A DNA stretch of 53,328 nt, taken from assembly GCA_947259645.1 (NCBI GenBank), contig CAMYND010000016.1, positions 1-53,328 on the forward strand, written 5' to 3'. The notes beneath the pieces were generated by a model, which was given only the letters and a program-made list of their open reading frames with translations, was not told where the DNA came from and made no database searches. Both the position numbers and the translations under genes were made by a program. This stretch comes from Thermodesulfovibrionia bacterium (GTDB lineage: Bacteria; Nitrospirota; Thermodesulfovibrionia; UBA6902). Position 1 is the stretch's first letter, and every line of letters begins with the position of its first letter. Shown here piece by piece: positions 24,428 through 33,119 of the stretch.

Positions 24428-24719
24428 AGAAATGTTGGCCACTATGCTTTGCTCTGCCAGATTTCAACAAGGAGGTAACGTGAAAAGAGGATGAAGGGAG
24501 AATAGATTTAATGGAACAAGTGATTGAGTGTTAGCTAACAGATAATTTTTGCATAGAAGCAGCCATGAGAAAAAGCACAAAACCAATAAACCTGGTGTCG
24601 TTCTTAAAGCGATTGAAGTAAAGCGAAGAGCTACTGAATCCCGGTACAATTCTGCTACAATCGAAGACTTAATTCTTAAGGTAAATTCTAGAATAGATAG
24701 CATAAGTCCCTGTAAAGAA
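24428..24719. other. Gap between binding-protein gene and tRNA-Arg, no supported gene
   Basis: These 292 bases show no gene I can support. A short plus-strand open stretch (24573-24718, MRKSTKPINL or KHKTNKPGVVLKAIEV in two frames) has no ribosome site or family similarity and runs into the tRNA, so it may be a remnant at most. A GGAGG occurs at 24471 without a following start codon in reach. Confidence 0.5.
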
Positions 24720-24796
24720 TGGCGCCCCCTGCATGACTCGAACATGCGACACCAGGATTAGGAATCCTGTGCTCTATCCACCTGAGCTAAGGGGGC
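24720..24796 (-). tRNA. tRNA-Arg (anticodon CCU)
   Basis: The minus strand folds into a complete cloverleaf: acceptor GCCCCCT pairing with AGGGGGC, D-arm AGCTCAGGTGGATAGAGC, anticodon arm CAGGA-TTCCTAA-TCCTG with anticodon CCT, and T-loop GTTCGAGTC. The CCA end is encoded (24720-24722). It reads the AGG codon. Confidence 0.95.
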
Positions 24797-24813
24797 ACAT
24801 TAGTCTTAAGCTT

Positions 24814-24884
24814 TCAGACGTCAGCTGTCAGCAAAAAAATAATCATATTTTTCAGTGGCTGAAGGCTGATTACTGATCGCTGAT
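24814..24884. repeat. Heptamer repeats between two tRNA genes
   Basis: 24814-24834 holds three units of TCAGNNN in a 7-base period (TCAGACG TCAGCTG TCAGCAA). 24857-24884 holds four units in the opposite sense (GGCTGAA GGCTGAT TACTGAT CGCTGAT). A related array lies at 25653-25687. They fill the space between the tRNA-Arg and tRNA-Pro genes. Confidence 0.7.
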
Positions 24885-24890
24885 TGCTTT

Positions 24891-24969
<79 letters not shown>

Positions 24970-25049
24970 TGCATCAAATCAGCGTACAATAATACCACAT
25001 TTTGCTCGGTAAAATCGCTTGTGCTCAGGGCGAAGCGACATAACTGATC

Positions 25050-25169
25050 CTACATTTTTTCCATGGGTTCACCGCAGCAGACAAGCTCTCCCCCGCCCGC
25101 TTTTGTTACCTTTACTTCATTTCCGCAGACATTGCACTTGTACTCCTCGCCGATACTGTCAACATTCAT
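25050..25169 (-). CDS. Desulforedoxin-like rubredoxin-type iron protein
   Basis: A 39-residue protein with a GGAG ribosome site 11 bases before its ATG. It has the desulforedoxin pattern of four Cys: [11 protein letters not shown] then LVCCGEPM, the adjacent CC pair being the hallmark that distinguishes it from rubredoxin. The same module is the N-terminal domain of desulfoferrodoxin; the iron-II superoxide reductase domain is absent, so this is a stand-alone electron carrier. Length fits desulforedoxin (about 36 residues). It is found mostly in anaerobes and supports an anaerobic lifestyle. It lies between yraN and the tRNA genes on the same strand. Confidence 0.85.
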   Translation of the reverse strand: MNVDSIGEEYKCNVCGNEVKVTKAGGGELVCCGEPMEKM

Positions 25170-25293
25170 AATTCATCTCCTTTCATTACCCTGCATTTAC
25201 ATTGCCGTTAAATACTCTCTGTAGAACATTATAGCAGGAAGCGGGGTTCTTCCAAATTCCAGACAATCCTATTGGAGGTTATAACGGAATGAG

Positions 25294-25638
25294 CTACAGC
25301 TCAAATGCATCTCTGATGAGCTCACATTCGGTCCTCCCGTTGACAATATGAACACTGACTACATCAAACCTGCATGGCGGGATATTCCTGAGTTTTTTTA
25401 AATACAGCAGGGCGGTCCGGGTTATCATGCGTTTTTTACGGCTGTTCACTGCCTCAAAAGGCATTCCATACTGGATACTTTCTCGTGTCTTAACCTCAAT
25501 AAAAGACAATGTTCCCCTGTCATCGGCTATAATGTCAATTTCACCAATTCGGGTCTTGAAGTTCTGCTCGATTATGACGTAGCCTTGTGTTTTGAGAAAT
25601 GCCGCAGCGATCCCCTCGCCTTTCTGCCCTAATTTCAT
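25294..25638 (-). CDS. yraN: YraN/UPF0102 family endonuclease-like protein
   Basis: A 114-residue protein of the usual family length. It shows the family pattern: KGEGIAAAFLKTQGY at the N-terminus, RIGEIDIIADD and the restriction-nuclease-like SFIEVKTR (the E-x-K pair with the earlier Asp forms the predicted active site), and a C-terminal CRFDVVSV strand. The fold resembles Holliday-junction resolvases; the biological role is not firmly known. It follows hisI on the same strand with a gap of 72 bases that contains a heptamer array. Confidence 0.9.
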   Translation of the reverse strand: MKLGQKGEGIAAAFLKTQGYVIIEQNFKTRIGEIDIIADDRGTLSFIEVKTRESIQYGMPFEAVNSRKKRMITRTALLYLKKLRNIPPCRFDVVSVHIVNGRTECELIRDAFEL

Positions 25639-25652
25639 TTCATGTCCCCCTG

Positions 25653-25687
25653 TCAGCTATAAGCTGTCAGCTCTCAGCAGTCAGCTT
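25653..25687. repeat. Five-unit heptamer array
   Basis: Five tandem units of seven bases: TCAGCTA TAAGCTG TCAGCTC TCAGCAG TCAGCTT. The same TCAGC core occurs in the arrays between the tRNA genes about 800 bases away. It fills the yraN-hisI gap. Confidence 0.75.
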
Positions 25688-25710
25688 TTCTTTGTCCCTT
25701 TGTCCCTTTG

Positions 25711-26043
25711 CTACTTTGTGCCTGCAGTTTCAATGCTTCTGAAAAAACAGGTCCTGCTGCCGGTGTGGCATGCCCCTTTGCCCACCTGCTCTACTTTTAC
25801 AAGAACTGTGTCTGCGTCGCAGTCATAGAAAACTTCCTTTACTATCTGAACATTGCCTGATGTCTCGCCCTTGACCCAGAACTCCTGCCTGGAGCGGCTC
25901 CAGAAACAGGTTTTCCCTGTCGTAACTGTCCTTCTCAGAGATTCCTCGTTCATATATCCAAGCATCAGCACTTCACCAGTGTTTACTTCCTGTATTATCG
26001 CGGGGATCAAGCCTTTATGATCGTATTTCAATTCCGGTAGCAT
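25711..26043 (-). CDS. hisI: Phosphoribosyl-AMP cyclohydrolase
   Basis: A 110-residue monofunctional HisI that opens the adenine ring of phosphoribosyl-AMP in histidine biosynthesis (third step). Diagnostic segments are [34 protein letters not shown], the metal-binding DCDADTVLV and [10 protein letters not shown]. The ATG has a textbook AAGGAGG site. No HisE domain is fused and no other his gene is nearby, so it is separated from the main pathway genes. Confidence 0.95.
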   Translation of the reverse strand: MLPELKYDHKGLIPAIIQEVNTGEVLMLGYMNEESLRRTVTTGKTCFWSRSRQEFWVKGETSGNVQIVKEVFYDCDADTVLVKVEQVGKGACHTGSRTCFFRSIETAGTK

Positions 26044-26195
26044 AGAGCCTCCTTGCCAGTATTTATCACTCTATATATAAAGTGTCATAGTATAAGACAA
26101 TATTTAATGAATTTCCAATTTATTCAGAAACATCTTCGCTCCTTGAATATCTAATATGGAGAGCCAGTATTTCCGACAGCTTATGGACAACACTA

Positions 26196-26204
26196 TGTTA
26201 TAAT
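26196..26204 (+). promoter_or_regulatory. Extended -10 promoter candidate for the DUF4390-ntrY genes
   Basis: TGT-TATAAT (26196-26204) is a perfect extended -10 element 32 bases upstream of the DUF4390 ATG. No clear -35 is present, which such promoters tolerate. An imperfect palindrome (CACTCTATATATAAAGTG) lies near 26065-26085 in the same gap. Confidence 0.42.
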
Positions 26205-26235
26205 CAGATATATTTTTTAGCCAGTTAGAATAGAA

Positions 26236-26802
26236 ATGAAAAAATATCCGCTTATCTTTGTTCTGTTTTTTGTATCACTGTCATTTTGTTACACGGCATT
26301 GGCAGCTACACCTCATATCATTGGTCCTGACATGGATATTGTCGATAATAATATTATTGTGAACCTCTCCATAGACAATATTGATGAGCTGGAATCAACA
26401 ATTAATGCGGGGATTGCCAAAGAAATCGTCTTTACCGTTGAGCTTCTCCGGGTATGGAGATTCTGGCCTGATGAGTTTGTTGTATCCAAGAGAATAGAAA
26501 AGGTGATTAAATATGATAACCTGAGAGAGCATTATATGGTCTCTTCATATGACGGCATTAGCAGGGTTGATTACAACTTTAAAGACTATAATGCTGTGAG
26601 GGACTGGCTCTTTACCGCTGACAACATTAATCTTGCAAATGCTAAGGGACTGGACCCGAGCAATTATTATGTCAGAGTGATTGTCGAATCCCGGAGCATT
26701 GAGCAGTTACCGCTGCTCGGGGTGCTTATTCACCTCCTTCCTGAAGTGGAAATGAGCCTTGCCAAAGAATCTGAACCCTTCTTTATCGAGGCTATTGAAT
26801 GA
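26236..26802 (+). CDS. DUF4390 family exported protein
   Basis: A 188-residue protein with a signal peptide (YPLIFVLFFVSLSFCYTALA). The mature part begins with beta strands (HIIGPDMDIVDNNIIVNLSI) and has the DUF4390 features IVFTVELLRVWRFWPDEFV, a conserved SYDG and a C-terminal LPEVEMSLAKE. The biochemical role is unknown. Its stop overlaps the start of the NtrY-like kinase by 4 bases (ATGA), so the two are translationally coupled; the same DUF4390-NtrY-NtrX order is known from other bacteria, which suggests a link to envelope sensing by the kinase. Confidence 0.82.
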   Translation: MKKYPLIFVLFFVSLSFCYTALAATPHIIGPDMDIVDNNIIVNLSIDNIDELESTINAGIAKEIVFTVELLRVWRFWPDEFVVSKRIEKVIKYDNLREHYMVSSYDGISRVDYNFKDYNAVRDWLFTADNINLANAKGLDPSNYYVRVIVESRSIEQLPLLGVLIHLLPEVEMSLAKESEPFFIEAIE

Positions 26803-28856
26803 AAAATCTTCGGGTTCTTCTCGGTCTTTTTATCCTCAGTTTTGCCGCAATAATCATTACAGGCGCAGTTCTGAATTACCTCGGCATTGAACACGGCTCC
26901 CTTCTGATCAAAGTCGGCTTCATTTTTATGATAGTTAATGTCATCCTTTATCTCCTTCTGCTGATTGTATATGTCGTTAGAAACCTGTTTATCGTTTACA
27001 CAGAGAAGCGGCGCAAAATAATCGGCTCCAGATTCAGAACCAAACTCGTCATGTCATTCCTGGGTCTCGTGCTCATTCCCTCTGCACTCCTCCTCATTCT
27101 CTCAAATCAGTTATTGAATAACTCAATTGATACCTGGTTTTCACTGCAGATACAGAAACCCATTTATGATTCGATGGATATTGCTAAATCGTTATATTTA
27201 ATGGAAAGGGAAAATGCTCTAAAGCAGGCTGAGCTCCTTGCTTCTGACAGGGAAATCTTCAACCGTGTCCGAAAGTCAGGATCTCTGAGAGACAGCATAA
27301 GCTTTTCTCTTCTGGACAGTCCGGATGATTCAACAGTAGTAGTTGAAGCGTTTAAGGGAATATCAGGTACGGATATAATCTCCAGTGACAAAGGTGATAT
27401 TATTCGAGCTGCAGCCCCGTTAAATGAAGGCGGAGGCGTAACCGGTGTTGTTGTTATCGAGACTTTAATACCATTAAATGTAGTTTCCAAAATGGAGGCC
27501 ATTCAAAAGGCGTTCAACGATTATATTCAGATAAAGCTGCAGCAAAATCCTGTGAGATTTATATACTTCCTCATGCTTACCGTTGCAGCACTTGTTATCA
27601 TCTTTCTCGCTCTCTGGATATCTCTCCGTATAGCCAAGAGCATAACTGTTCCGATTCAGTCCCTTGCTGAAGCGACCAGGACAGTTGCCCATGGCGATCT
27701 TGACTTCAGAATAGATCTCAGGCGGGATGATGAAATAGGCATGCTGATTAACTCCTTTAATAAAATGCTTGATGAAATCAAGACAGGAAAACAGTCCCTT
27801 GAAAATGCCTACAGGGAATCAGACCAGAGAAGGCTTGGCATGGAAACTATCCTGGAAAGTATTAATACCGGGGTTATCTTCTTTGACAGACCCGGAAGGA
27901 TCATGACGCTGAACCACGCGGCATGTGATATGCTCAGCATCGACCGGCAGGCGATTGAAGGGAAGAGCTACAAGGAGCTCCTCATAAGACTCAAGTCTGA
28001 CGATGTTACTTCCATGGTGAAGCGGTTAAGCGAGAAAGGCTATGGTTCCGTTGAAAAAGAAATTCACCTGTATATCAAAGGAAGGCCCCTTGATGTAAGG
28101 GTGTATATGACAACCATTGAAGATTCAGAAAATAACTTTATCGGCACGCTTGTAGTATTTGATGACCTCACAGAAATTATTATGGCGCAGCGTGCCATCG
28201 CCTGGCAGGAAGTCGCAAAGAGGATCGCTCACGAGATAAAGAACCCCCTGACTCCCATACGACTCTCCGCTGAAAGACTGTTAAAAAAATGGAAAAGCGG
28301 ATCAGATGACTTTGAGGATGTCCTGCTCAGGTCGACCAAGACGATAGTCAATGAGGTAAACAGCCTGCGGTCCCTGGTTGATGAATTCGCGCGGTTTGGT
28401 AAAATGCCCAAGATCAACCTCGAACCGACGAGTATTAAATCAATAATCGGGGAAGTGGCTGATTTATACAGCAATCTGAAAGAAACTGAAATCATAGTGT
28501 CATTCAAATCCGATCTGCCTGATGTTGATATTGACCGTAAGCAGATTAAAATGGCACTGATTAACCTGATAGATAACGCGATCCAGTCACAAACGGAAAA
28601 AATATGGATCACCGCATATTTCCATTCTACGGTAGACATGATCCGTATAGAGGTCAGTGACAACGGAACAGGCATACGGGCCGAAGACAAGGGGAAGCTT
28701 TTTTTCCCGTACTTTTCCACCAAAAAAGAAGGCACCGGTCTGGGCCTTGCAATTGTCAACAGCATCATATCAAAACATAGAGGGTATATCAGGGTCAGGG
28801 ACAATGAGCCAAAAGGAACTCAGTTCATTGTTGAGCTTCCTGTTGGTCAGAAGTGA
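26799..28856 (+). CDS. NtrY-like membrane sensor histidine kinase
   Basis: A 685-residue kinase. Transmembrane segments lie near residues 5-28, 38-62 and 84-105, with a fourth at about 250-272 after an extracytoplasmic region. Then come HAMP (RIAKSITVPIQSLAEAT), a PAS domain (about 345-460; ILESINTGVIFFDRPGR), a dimerisation H-box with phospho-acceptor H478 (RIAHEIKNPLTPIRL) and an ATP-binding domain with N-box (INLIDNAIQSQ), G1 (DNGTGI), F-box (FFPYFSTK) and G2 (GTGLGLAIV). This is the NtrY layout, which pairs with NtrX. The signal is unknown; NtrY/NtrX are tied to nitrogen, redox or envelope control in various groups. Its partner follows after 71 bases. Confidence 0.9.
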   Translation: MKNLRVLLGLFILSFAAIIITGAVLNYLGIEHGSLLIKVGFIFMIVNVILYLLLLIVYVVRNLFIVYTEKRRKIIGSRFRTKLVMSFLGLVLIPSALLLILSNQLLNNSIDTWFSLQIQKPIYDSMDIAKSLYLMERENALKQAELLASDREIFNRVRKSGSLRDSISFSLLDSPDDSTVVVEAFKGISGTDIISSDKGDIIRAAAPLNEGGGVTGVVVIETLIPLNVVSKMEAIQKAFNDYIQIKLQQNPVRFIYFLMLTVAALVIIFLALWISLRIAKSITVPIQSLAEATRTVAHGDLDFRIDLRRDDEIGMLINSFNKMLDEIKTGKQSLENAYRESDQRRLGMETILESINTGVIFFDRPGRIMTLNHAACDMLSIDRQAIEGKSYKELLIRLKSDDVTSMVKRLSEKGYGSVEKEIHLYIKGRPLDVRVYMTTIEDSENNFIGTLVVFDDLTEIIMAQRAIAWQEVAKRIAHEIKNPLTPIRLSAERLLKKWKSGSDDFEDVLLRSTKTIVNEVNSLRSLVDEFARFGKMPKINLEPTSIKSIIGEVADLYSNLKETEIIVSFKSDLPDVDIDRKQIKMALINLIDNAIQSQTEKIWITAYFHSTVDMIRIEVSDNGTGIRAEDKGKLFFPYFSTKKEGTGLGLAIVNSIISKHRGYIRVRDNEPKGTQFIVELPVGQK

Positions 28857-28927
28857 TGGGAGCTGGACCATATTTTACCTGCATAATGTATAATGGATAT
28901 GATTTTCTGAAGGAGATTTATTGAAGA

Positions 28928-30280
28928 ATGGGCAGATCTTTAAATACAACTATACTCGTAGTTGATGATGAAGAAAGTATTGTTGATTCATTAACAGGCA
29001 TTCTCGAAGATGAAGGATATGAGGTGATTACCGCTTCATCAGGCGAGGAGGCCTTGACCATGTATGCCAAATCTTTGCCTGATCTGGTTCTCCTCGATGT
29101 GTGGCTCCCGGGCATTGACGGTTTAGAAACATTAAAGAGGCTGAGAGATAAAAATGAGACTGCCTCTGTCATAATGATTTCCGGACACAGCACGATTGAT
29201 GTTGCAGTCCAAGCGCTTAAACTTGGCGCCTACGATTTTCTGGAAAAACCACTTTCTCTTGACAAGGTGCTCATTCTCGTTAAGAGAGCAGTGGAAAAAC
29301 AGAAACTCGTAAGAGAAAACATAGCCTTAAAAATGAGCATAGCCGAAAAATGGGAAATCAGGGGAAACAACGCCGGGATCATCGCCCTCAAAGAGAAAAT
29401 CAGTAAAGCTGCCGTCTCTGAGGGAAGAGTCGTCATCTATGGTGAAAGCGGAGCGGGTAAAGAGCTTGTCGCGCGGGCCCTGCACCAGGAATCCGGCAGG
29501 AAAGACAAAAGCTTTGTTGAAGTCAACTGCGCCGCAATTCCCCAGGAGCTGATAGAAAGCGAATTATTCGGACATGAGAAAGGGTCCTTTACCGGAGCTT
29601 TCGAGGCGAAAAAAGGTAAATTCGAACTTGCCAATGAAGGCACCCTCTTTCTCGATGAAGTCGGAGACATGTCTCTGGCGACTCAGGCCAAAGTCCTGCG
29701 CGTCATCGAAACACAGGAATTTCAACGTGTCGGCGGGAGCAAAAAAATAAAAGTAAATGTACGGCTTATTGCAGCAACAAACAAAGACCTGGAAGAGGAG
29801 ATACAGAAGTCTAATTTCAGGGAAGACCTTTACTTCAGGCTTAATGTCATCCCCATTGAGGTCCCACCCCTCAGAGAGAGACGGGAAGACATCCCGGTTC
29901 TCGTCGATTATTTCCTCAGGACTTTTGCTGATCAATATGGACAAAAGCCCAAGAAAGTAAGCAAGGGAACCCTTGATTCACTGAAGAACTATGACTGGCC
30001 CGGTAATGTCCGGGAGCTGAAGAATATTATAGAGCGTTTTGTGATTATGAATACGTCTGAAGTTATCGACGCAAAAGAAATACAGTCTTTCAAGGGTGCC
30101 AAATCCGATTACTCAGTTTACAAGACATTAAGGGATGCCAGGGAGAATTTCGAGAAAGACTTTATCCTGAAAAAACTCCAGGAAAATAACTGGAACATAT
30201 CAAAAACCGCTGAAGAACTGGAAATTGAAAGAAGCAACCTTCATAGAAAAATAAAGGCACTCGGCATAGAAACACCATAA
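28928..30280 (+). CDS. NtrX-like sigma-54-dependent response regulator
   Basis: A 450-residue activator. The receiver domain (1-120) has the acidic pair D13/D14, phospho-acceptor D57 (LVLLDVW) and Lys in DFLEKP. The AAA+ domain has Walker A GESGAGKE, the sigma-54 contact loop GSFTGA (the usual GAFTGA with Ser, as is common in NtrX), Walker B LFLDEVGD and the R-finger region FREDLYFRLNVIPI. A C-terminal HTH (NISKTAEELEIERSNLHRK) binds DNA. AGGAGA lies 12 bases before the ATG. It should drive sigma-54 promoters on phosphorylation by the upstream kinase. It converges on the secretion operon, with 13 bases between stops. Confidence 0.92.
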   Translation: MGRSLNTTILVVDDEESIVDSLTGILEDEGYEVITASSGEEALTMYAKSLPDLVLLDVWLPGIDGLETLKRLRDKNETASVIMISGHSTIDVAVQALKLGAYDFLEKPLSLDKVLILVKRAVEKQKLVRENIALKMSIAEKWEIRGNNAGIIALKEKISKAAVSEGRVVIYGESGAGKELVARALHQESGRKDKSFVEVNCAAIPQELIESELFGHEKGSFTGAFEAKKGKFELANEGTLFLDEVGDMSLATQAKVLRVIETQEFQRVGGSKKIKVNVRLIAATNKDLEEEIQKSNFREDLYFRLNVIPIEVPPLRERREDIPVLVDYFLRTFADQYGQKPKKVSKGTLDSLKNYDWPGNVRELKNIIERFVIMNTSEVIDAKEIQSFKGAKSDYSVYKTLRDARENFEKDFILKKLQENNWNISKTAEELEIERSNLHRKIKALGIETP

Positions 30281-30293
30281 TCCGGCAACTCGT

Positions 30294-30971
30294 TTACCCC
30301 GGGCTTTCTTCCTGATCAATAATGTTTTGTATCTCGTCAAGATCCTGATGGATGTCCGGCGACGGATTTGTTCTTGCCGGCTGTCTGCGCGGTGCGGCCC
30401 TTCTGCTGCGCTGCGGCCTGCGCTGCCTGGGTTTTCTGACCGCCCTGTTGGTTCTCTTTGGCGGTGTTCTCTTGATTGCCCTTCTCGCGGGTGCCTTAAT
30501 GCCCTTGTCCTCACGAAGTTTCACTTCAAAAGGGTCTCCGTCTCTGAGGAAAACAACTTTGTCCTCGAGAATATCTGAAATAACATATCCGGCAACCGAA
30601 TCATTTATGCGATACGTTTTAGTTGATTTTGAATCAGGATCTTCCAGTATCGCGGTCTTGATGTCATTTAGAATAATTGTGCCAAATAATTTGGGCGGGT
30701 TCCGTGGAGGCGCTTTTTCCTCAACCTTCTCGACTTTTTCGGACTTGGACCTTGACGGCTTAAAAAGATCAAGTGTTGATATAGCCTCATAGGCAGCTGG
30801 ATTGATCACTTTGTCCCTGCGTCGCGAAGGGATTTCTTTCTTCACCTTTTTGCTTCCCTCCACAATTGTGGGGATCTCGACGGACTGTCCGGAAACATCA
30901 TACAATTTGAGGCCGAGAATGGCTATGATAGCAACCAGGATCAGGTTTATAAGAAAATAGTTACGCAGCAT
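30294..30971 (-). CDS. gspC: Type II secretion protein C without PDZ domain, basic tail
   Basis: A 225-residue inner-membrane protein and last gene of the secretion operon. One transmembrane helix (NYFLINLILVAIIAILGL) is followed by a Pro/Lys linker and the homology-region domain (PKLFGTIILNDIKTAILED, YRINDSVAGYVISDI, KVVFLRDGDPFEVKL), which in GspC contacts the secretin N0 domain. The C-terminal PDZ or coiled-coil found in many GspC proteins is absent; instead there is a Pro/Arg-rich tail of about 45 residues (ARRAIKRTPPKRTNRAV) and an acidic end. It overlaps gspM by 11 bases. The assignment rests on the homology region and operon position. Confidence 0.8.
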   Translation of the reverse strand: MLRNYFLINLILVAIIAILGLKLYDVSGQSVEIPTIVEGSKKVKKEIPSRRRDKVINPAAYEAISTLDLFKPSRSKSEKVEKVEEKAPPRNPPKLFGTIILNDIKTAILEDPDSKSTKTYRINDSVAGYVISDILEDKVVFLRDGDPFEVKLREDKGIKAPARRAIKRTPPKRTNRAVRKPRQRRPQRSRRAAPRRQPARTNPSPDIHQDLDEIQNIIDQEESPG

Positions 30972-31563
30972 TTTCTTTCTCTTTTCTGTTTTTTTCTTCC
31001 TCAGCAGGCTTCTTAATGAATCCGGTTACAACTAATGTAGTATAAATATCATCAGGTTTGGATATGTTTGTCACGCGAATCTTCATTTCTGAAATCATAA
31101 GCATGTAGGGTGATCTCTGGATCTGAACCAGCAGAGACTTGAGTTCATTTGTCGCTGCTTTAAACCCTATTTCCACGGGAATCGCAAGATACATATCCGC
31201 GTCAACAGGATTAATCGCCCGTTCCAGCTTCACATCAATATTTAATGAGGTGGCCATCTCTTTCAAAGTTCTCTGCAATGTTGCTGCAGCGACCGGAGGC
31301 TTCCCCCCTTTTAACAGTGCCCGTTCCTGCCTGTCGAGCTCCTGCTTAATTGCCGTTGTCTTTTTCTCCAAATAGTCCTTTTCTTCAATCTTGGCGAGCT
31401 GTTTGCGGATCATAAAGCGTTTTTCTTCAGATACATCTGTGACTTTGCTCTTCGTATCACTGTACCACGTGAACAGATTAAAGAGAATAATCAGCACAAC
31501 AACAACAATGCCATATACAATAAATTTTCTTTCCCTGTCGTTAACTTTAAAGGGGAGGTTCAC
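30961..31563 (-). CDS. gspM: Type II secretion protein M (PilO-like)
   Basis: A 200-residue inner-membrane protein: a short cytoplasmic N-terminus (NLPFKVNDRERKF), one transmembrane helix (IVYGIVVVVLIILFNLF), a coiled coil, and a C-terminal ferredoxin-like domain (LQRTLKEMATSLNID, VEIGFKAATNELKSLL). This is the GspM/PilO layout; GspM pairs with GspL in the inner-membrane platform. Starts within the end of gspL (4-base overlap). The tail is Lys/Glu-rich. Confidence 0.82.
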   Translation of the reverse strand: MNLPFKVNDRERKFIVYGIVVVVLIILFNLFTWYSDTKSKVTDVSEEKRFMIRKQLAKIEEKDYLEKKTTAIKQELDRQERALLKGGKPPVAAATLQRTLKEMATSLNIDVKLERAINPVDADMYLAIPVEIGFKAATNELKSLLVQIQRSPYMLMISEMKIRVTNISKPDDIYTTLVVTGFIKKPAEEEKNRKEKENAA

Positions 31564-33119
31564 TCTTTTGGTTCCTTCTTTTCAGGTTCAGTTTTTTTTA
31601 TTGGATTTGATATCTCCACCTCTTCCGATACGGACGGCTTAATGAGTTTTGCGCTAAGCTTAAACTGCTCTTTGTTCTTGGTCTTTTTAATCGGACCCAC
31701 AAACTCTACTTTCTCAAAAAGCGGTGAATCTTCCAGAAGCGGGATCAGGATTGAGGAAGAGGCTGCGAAGCCGTTAATAATTAATTCGCCCCCTTCTTTC
31801 TTTTTGTCCTTCAGTTCAAACCCTTTATAATGCAGGTTCGTTACCCAGGCGTCCCGGGGTATAATATTGGCAAGCTCAGTAAGTATCTCAAGGGTCATCT
31901 CATTTTCCCTGATGCTGTGCAGGAAATCGCTGCTCTTTTTGTATGTTTTTGTATTCTCGGTAATGTTGTGTATGGATTCTACAACTGGCGCGTTTTCTTT
32001 CAACACAGCGTCCATGGACCCCAGGGCCTTTTTGTGGTTCATCGCATCAGTTGCGAATATAGCTATTGCGAGCAGAATAGCAAGAACCAGGAATATTTTT
32101 GTTGCCATCGGTGCTATATTTTTAATTTCATAGTCAGTTTTATGAGGCATTAAATTAATTTTGTACGTCCCGATGCCCAGCCCGGCAAAACATGCTCCCA
32201 CAGATGATGACAGCCCGTTCATTTTTACTCCCCTCAGGGATCCGGAAAACCGAGTGATATGGTCTACAGATATTGCTTTTGCCTTTATCAGGGCTTCCAG
32301 CTGCTCCACAACTCCCGGCATGGAAGTGGCATCACCCGTCACAATCAGTTTGTTTAAATGAGGGTCTTGCAGAGAATGAAGAATCGCCGCAAGGTGGTTG
32401 ACAATGTCCTTTGCAAACTCCTCCATTGACTGACTGGAGTTCATGGGCAATGATTTCATATCAACACAAAATCCATTTTTGATGACAGCCATGCTGACAT
32501 ACATTTTGTCAAAGTTAAGACAGATATTGGTCTCTCCTTTATTGCCCAGCATATCAGATTTCCTTACAATACCGACTACATCCTGCCAGCCACCCACTGA
32601 TACTCCGCTGAGTTCAACAGTATTCAGCACCGCAAAAGAAGATAAGGTGATGGCATTAGGGGCAAGGGAGAGTTTGTCGAGAAAATCTTTTATAAACTCA
32701 ATTTTCTGTTTCTGTACTACCACGAAGACTGTTGAATACCTCGATTCAACTTTATCAACAACGAGAAAGTCATAGGCAACCTCGTCAATCTCAAAAGGTA
32801 TGTGCCGTTCAACTTCAAACTTCATCAGGCTGGCCAGCGCGTTTTTTGCCTTACCTTTCATGGACGGGATGTCAATGAATTTCGTAATAGCCCATTTATC
32901 CGTTATACTGACAAAAACTTTATTTATGTCGGTGCTGTGCTGGCCAATGTAGTCGCGGATTTCATTGGCCATTGCCTCAGGTTCTCTCATTACAAACGTG
33001 GAAGAAGATAAAACAGATATGCCTGAGAGGTCGTTGTTCATATACGTCACAACAACTGATTCTTCCTTAAACTCTATACCGAGAAATATGCCAAAGAGGT
33101 TGTCAAATAATGTTGTCAT
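31560..33119 (-). CDS. gspL: Type II secretion protein L (PilM-PilN-like fusion)
   Basis: A 519-residue protein. Residues 1-330 form a PilM-like actin fold (GIFLGIEFKEESVVV; LIVTGDATSMPGVVEQL), cytoplasmic, which in GspL binds the ATPase GspE. A transmembrane helix (IFLVLAILLAIAIFATDA) and a periplasmic PilN-like domain follow (LEILTELANIIPRDAWVTNL). This is the normal GspL design. It overlaps gspK by 17 bases and gspM by 4, so L, M and C are tightly coupled. Confidence 0.87.
   Translation of the reverse strand: MTTLFDNLFGIFLGIEFKEESVVVTYMNNDLSGISVLSSSTFVMREPEAMANEIRDYIGQHSTDINKVFVSITDKWAITKFIDIPSMKGKAKNALASLMKFEVERHIPFEIDEVAYDFLVVDKVESRYSTVFVVVQKQKIEFIKDFLDKLSLAPNAITLSSFAVLNTVELSGVSVGGWQDVVGIVRKSDMLGNKGETNICLNFDKMYVSMAVIKNGFCVDMKSLPMNSSQSMEEFAKDIVNHLAAILHSLQDPHLNKLIVTGDATSMPGVVEQLEALIKAKAISVDHITRFSGSLRGVKMNGLSSSVGACFAGLGIGTYKINLMPHKTDYEIKNIAPMATKIFLVLAILLAIAIFATDAMNHKKALGSMDAVLKENAPVVESIHNITENTKTYKKSSDFLHSIRENEMTLEILTELANIIPRDAWVTNLHYKGFELKDKKKEGGELIINGFAASSSILIPLLEDSPLFEKVEFVGPIKKTKNKEQFKLSAKLIKPSVSEEVEISNPIKKTEPEKKEPKE

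Noticed and set aside
24549-24761. Plus-strand 70-codon frame
   Set aside because: Runs into the tRNA-Arg gene, lacks a ribosome site and any family similarity.
25766-25782. Sigma-54 promoter-like TGGCATGCCCCTTTGC
   Set aside because: Spacing to TTGC is off by one base and it lies inside hisI in a position with no downstream gene start.
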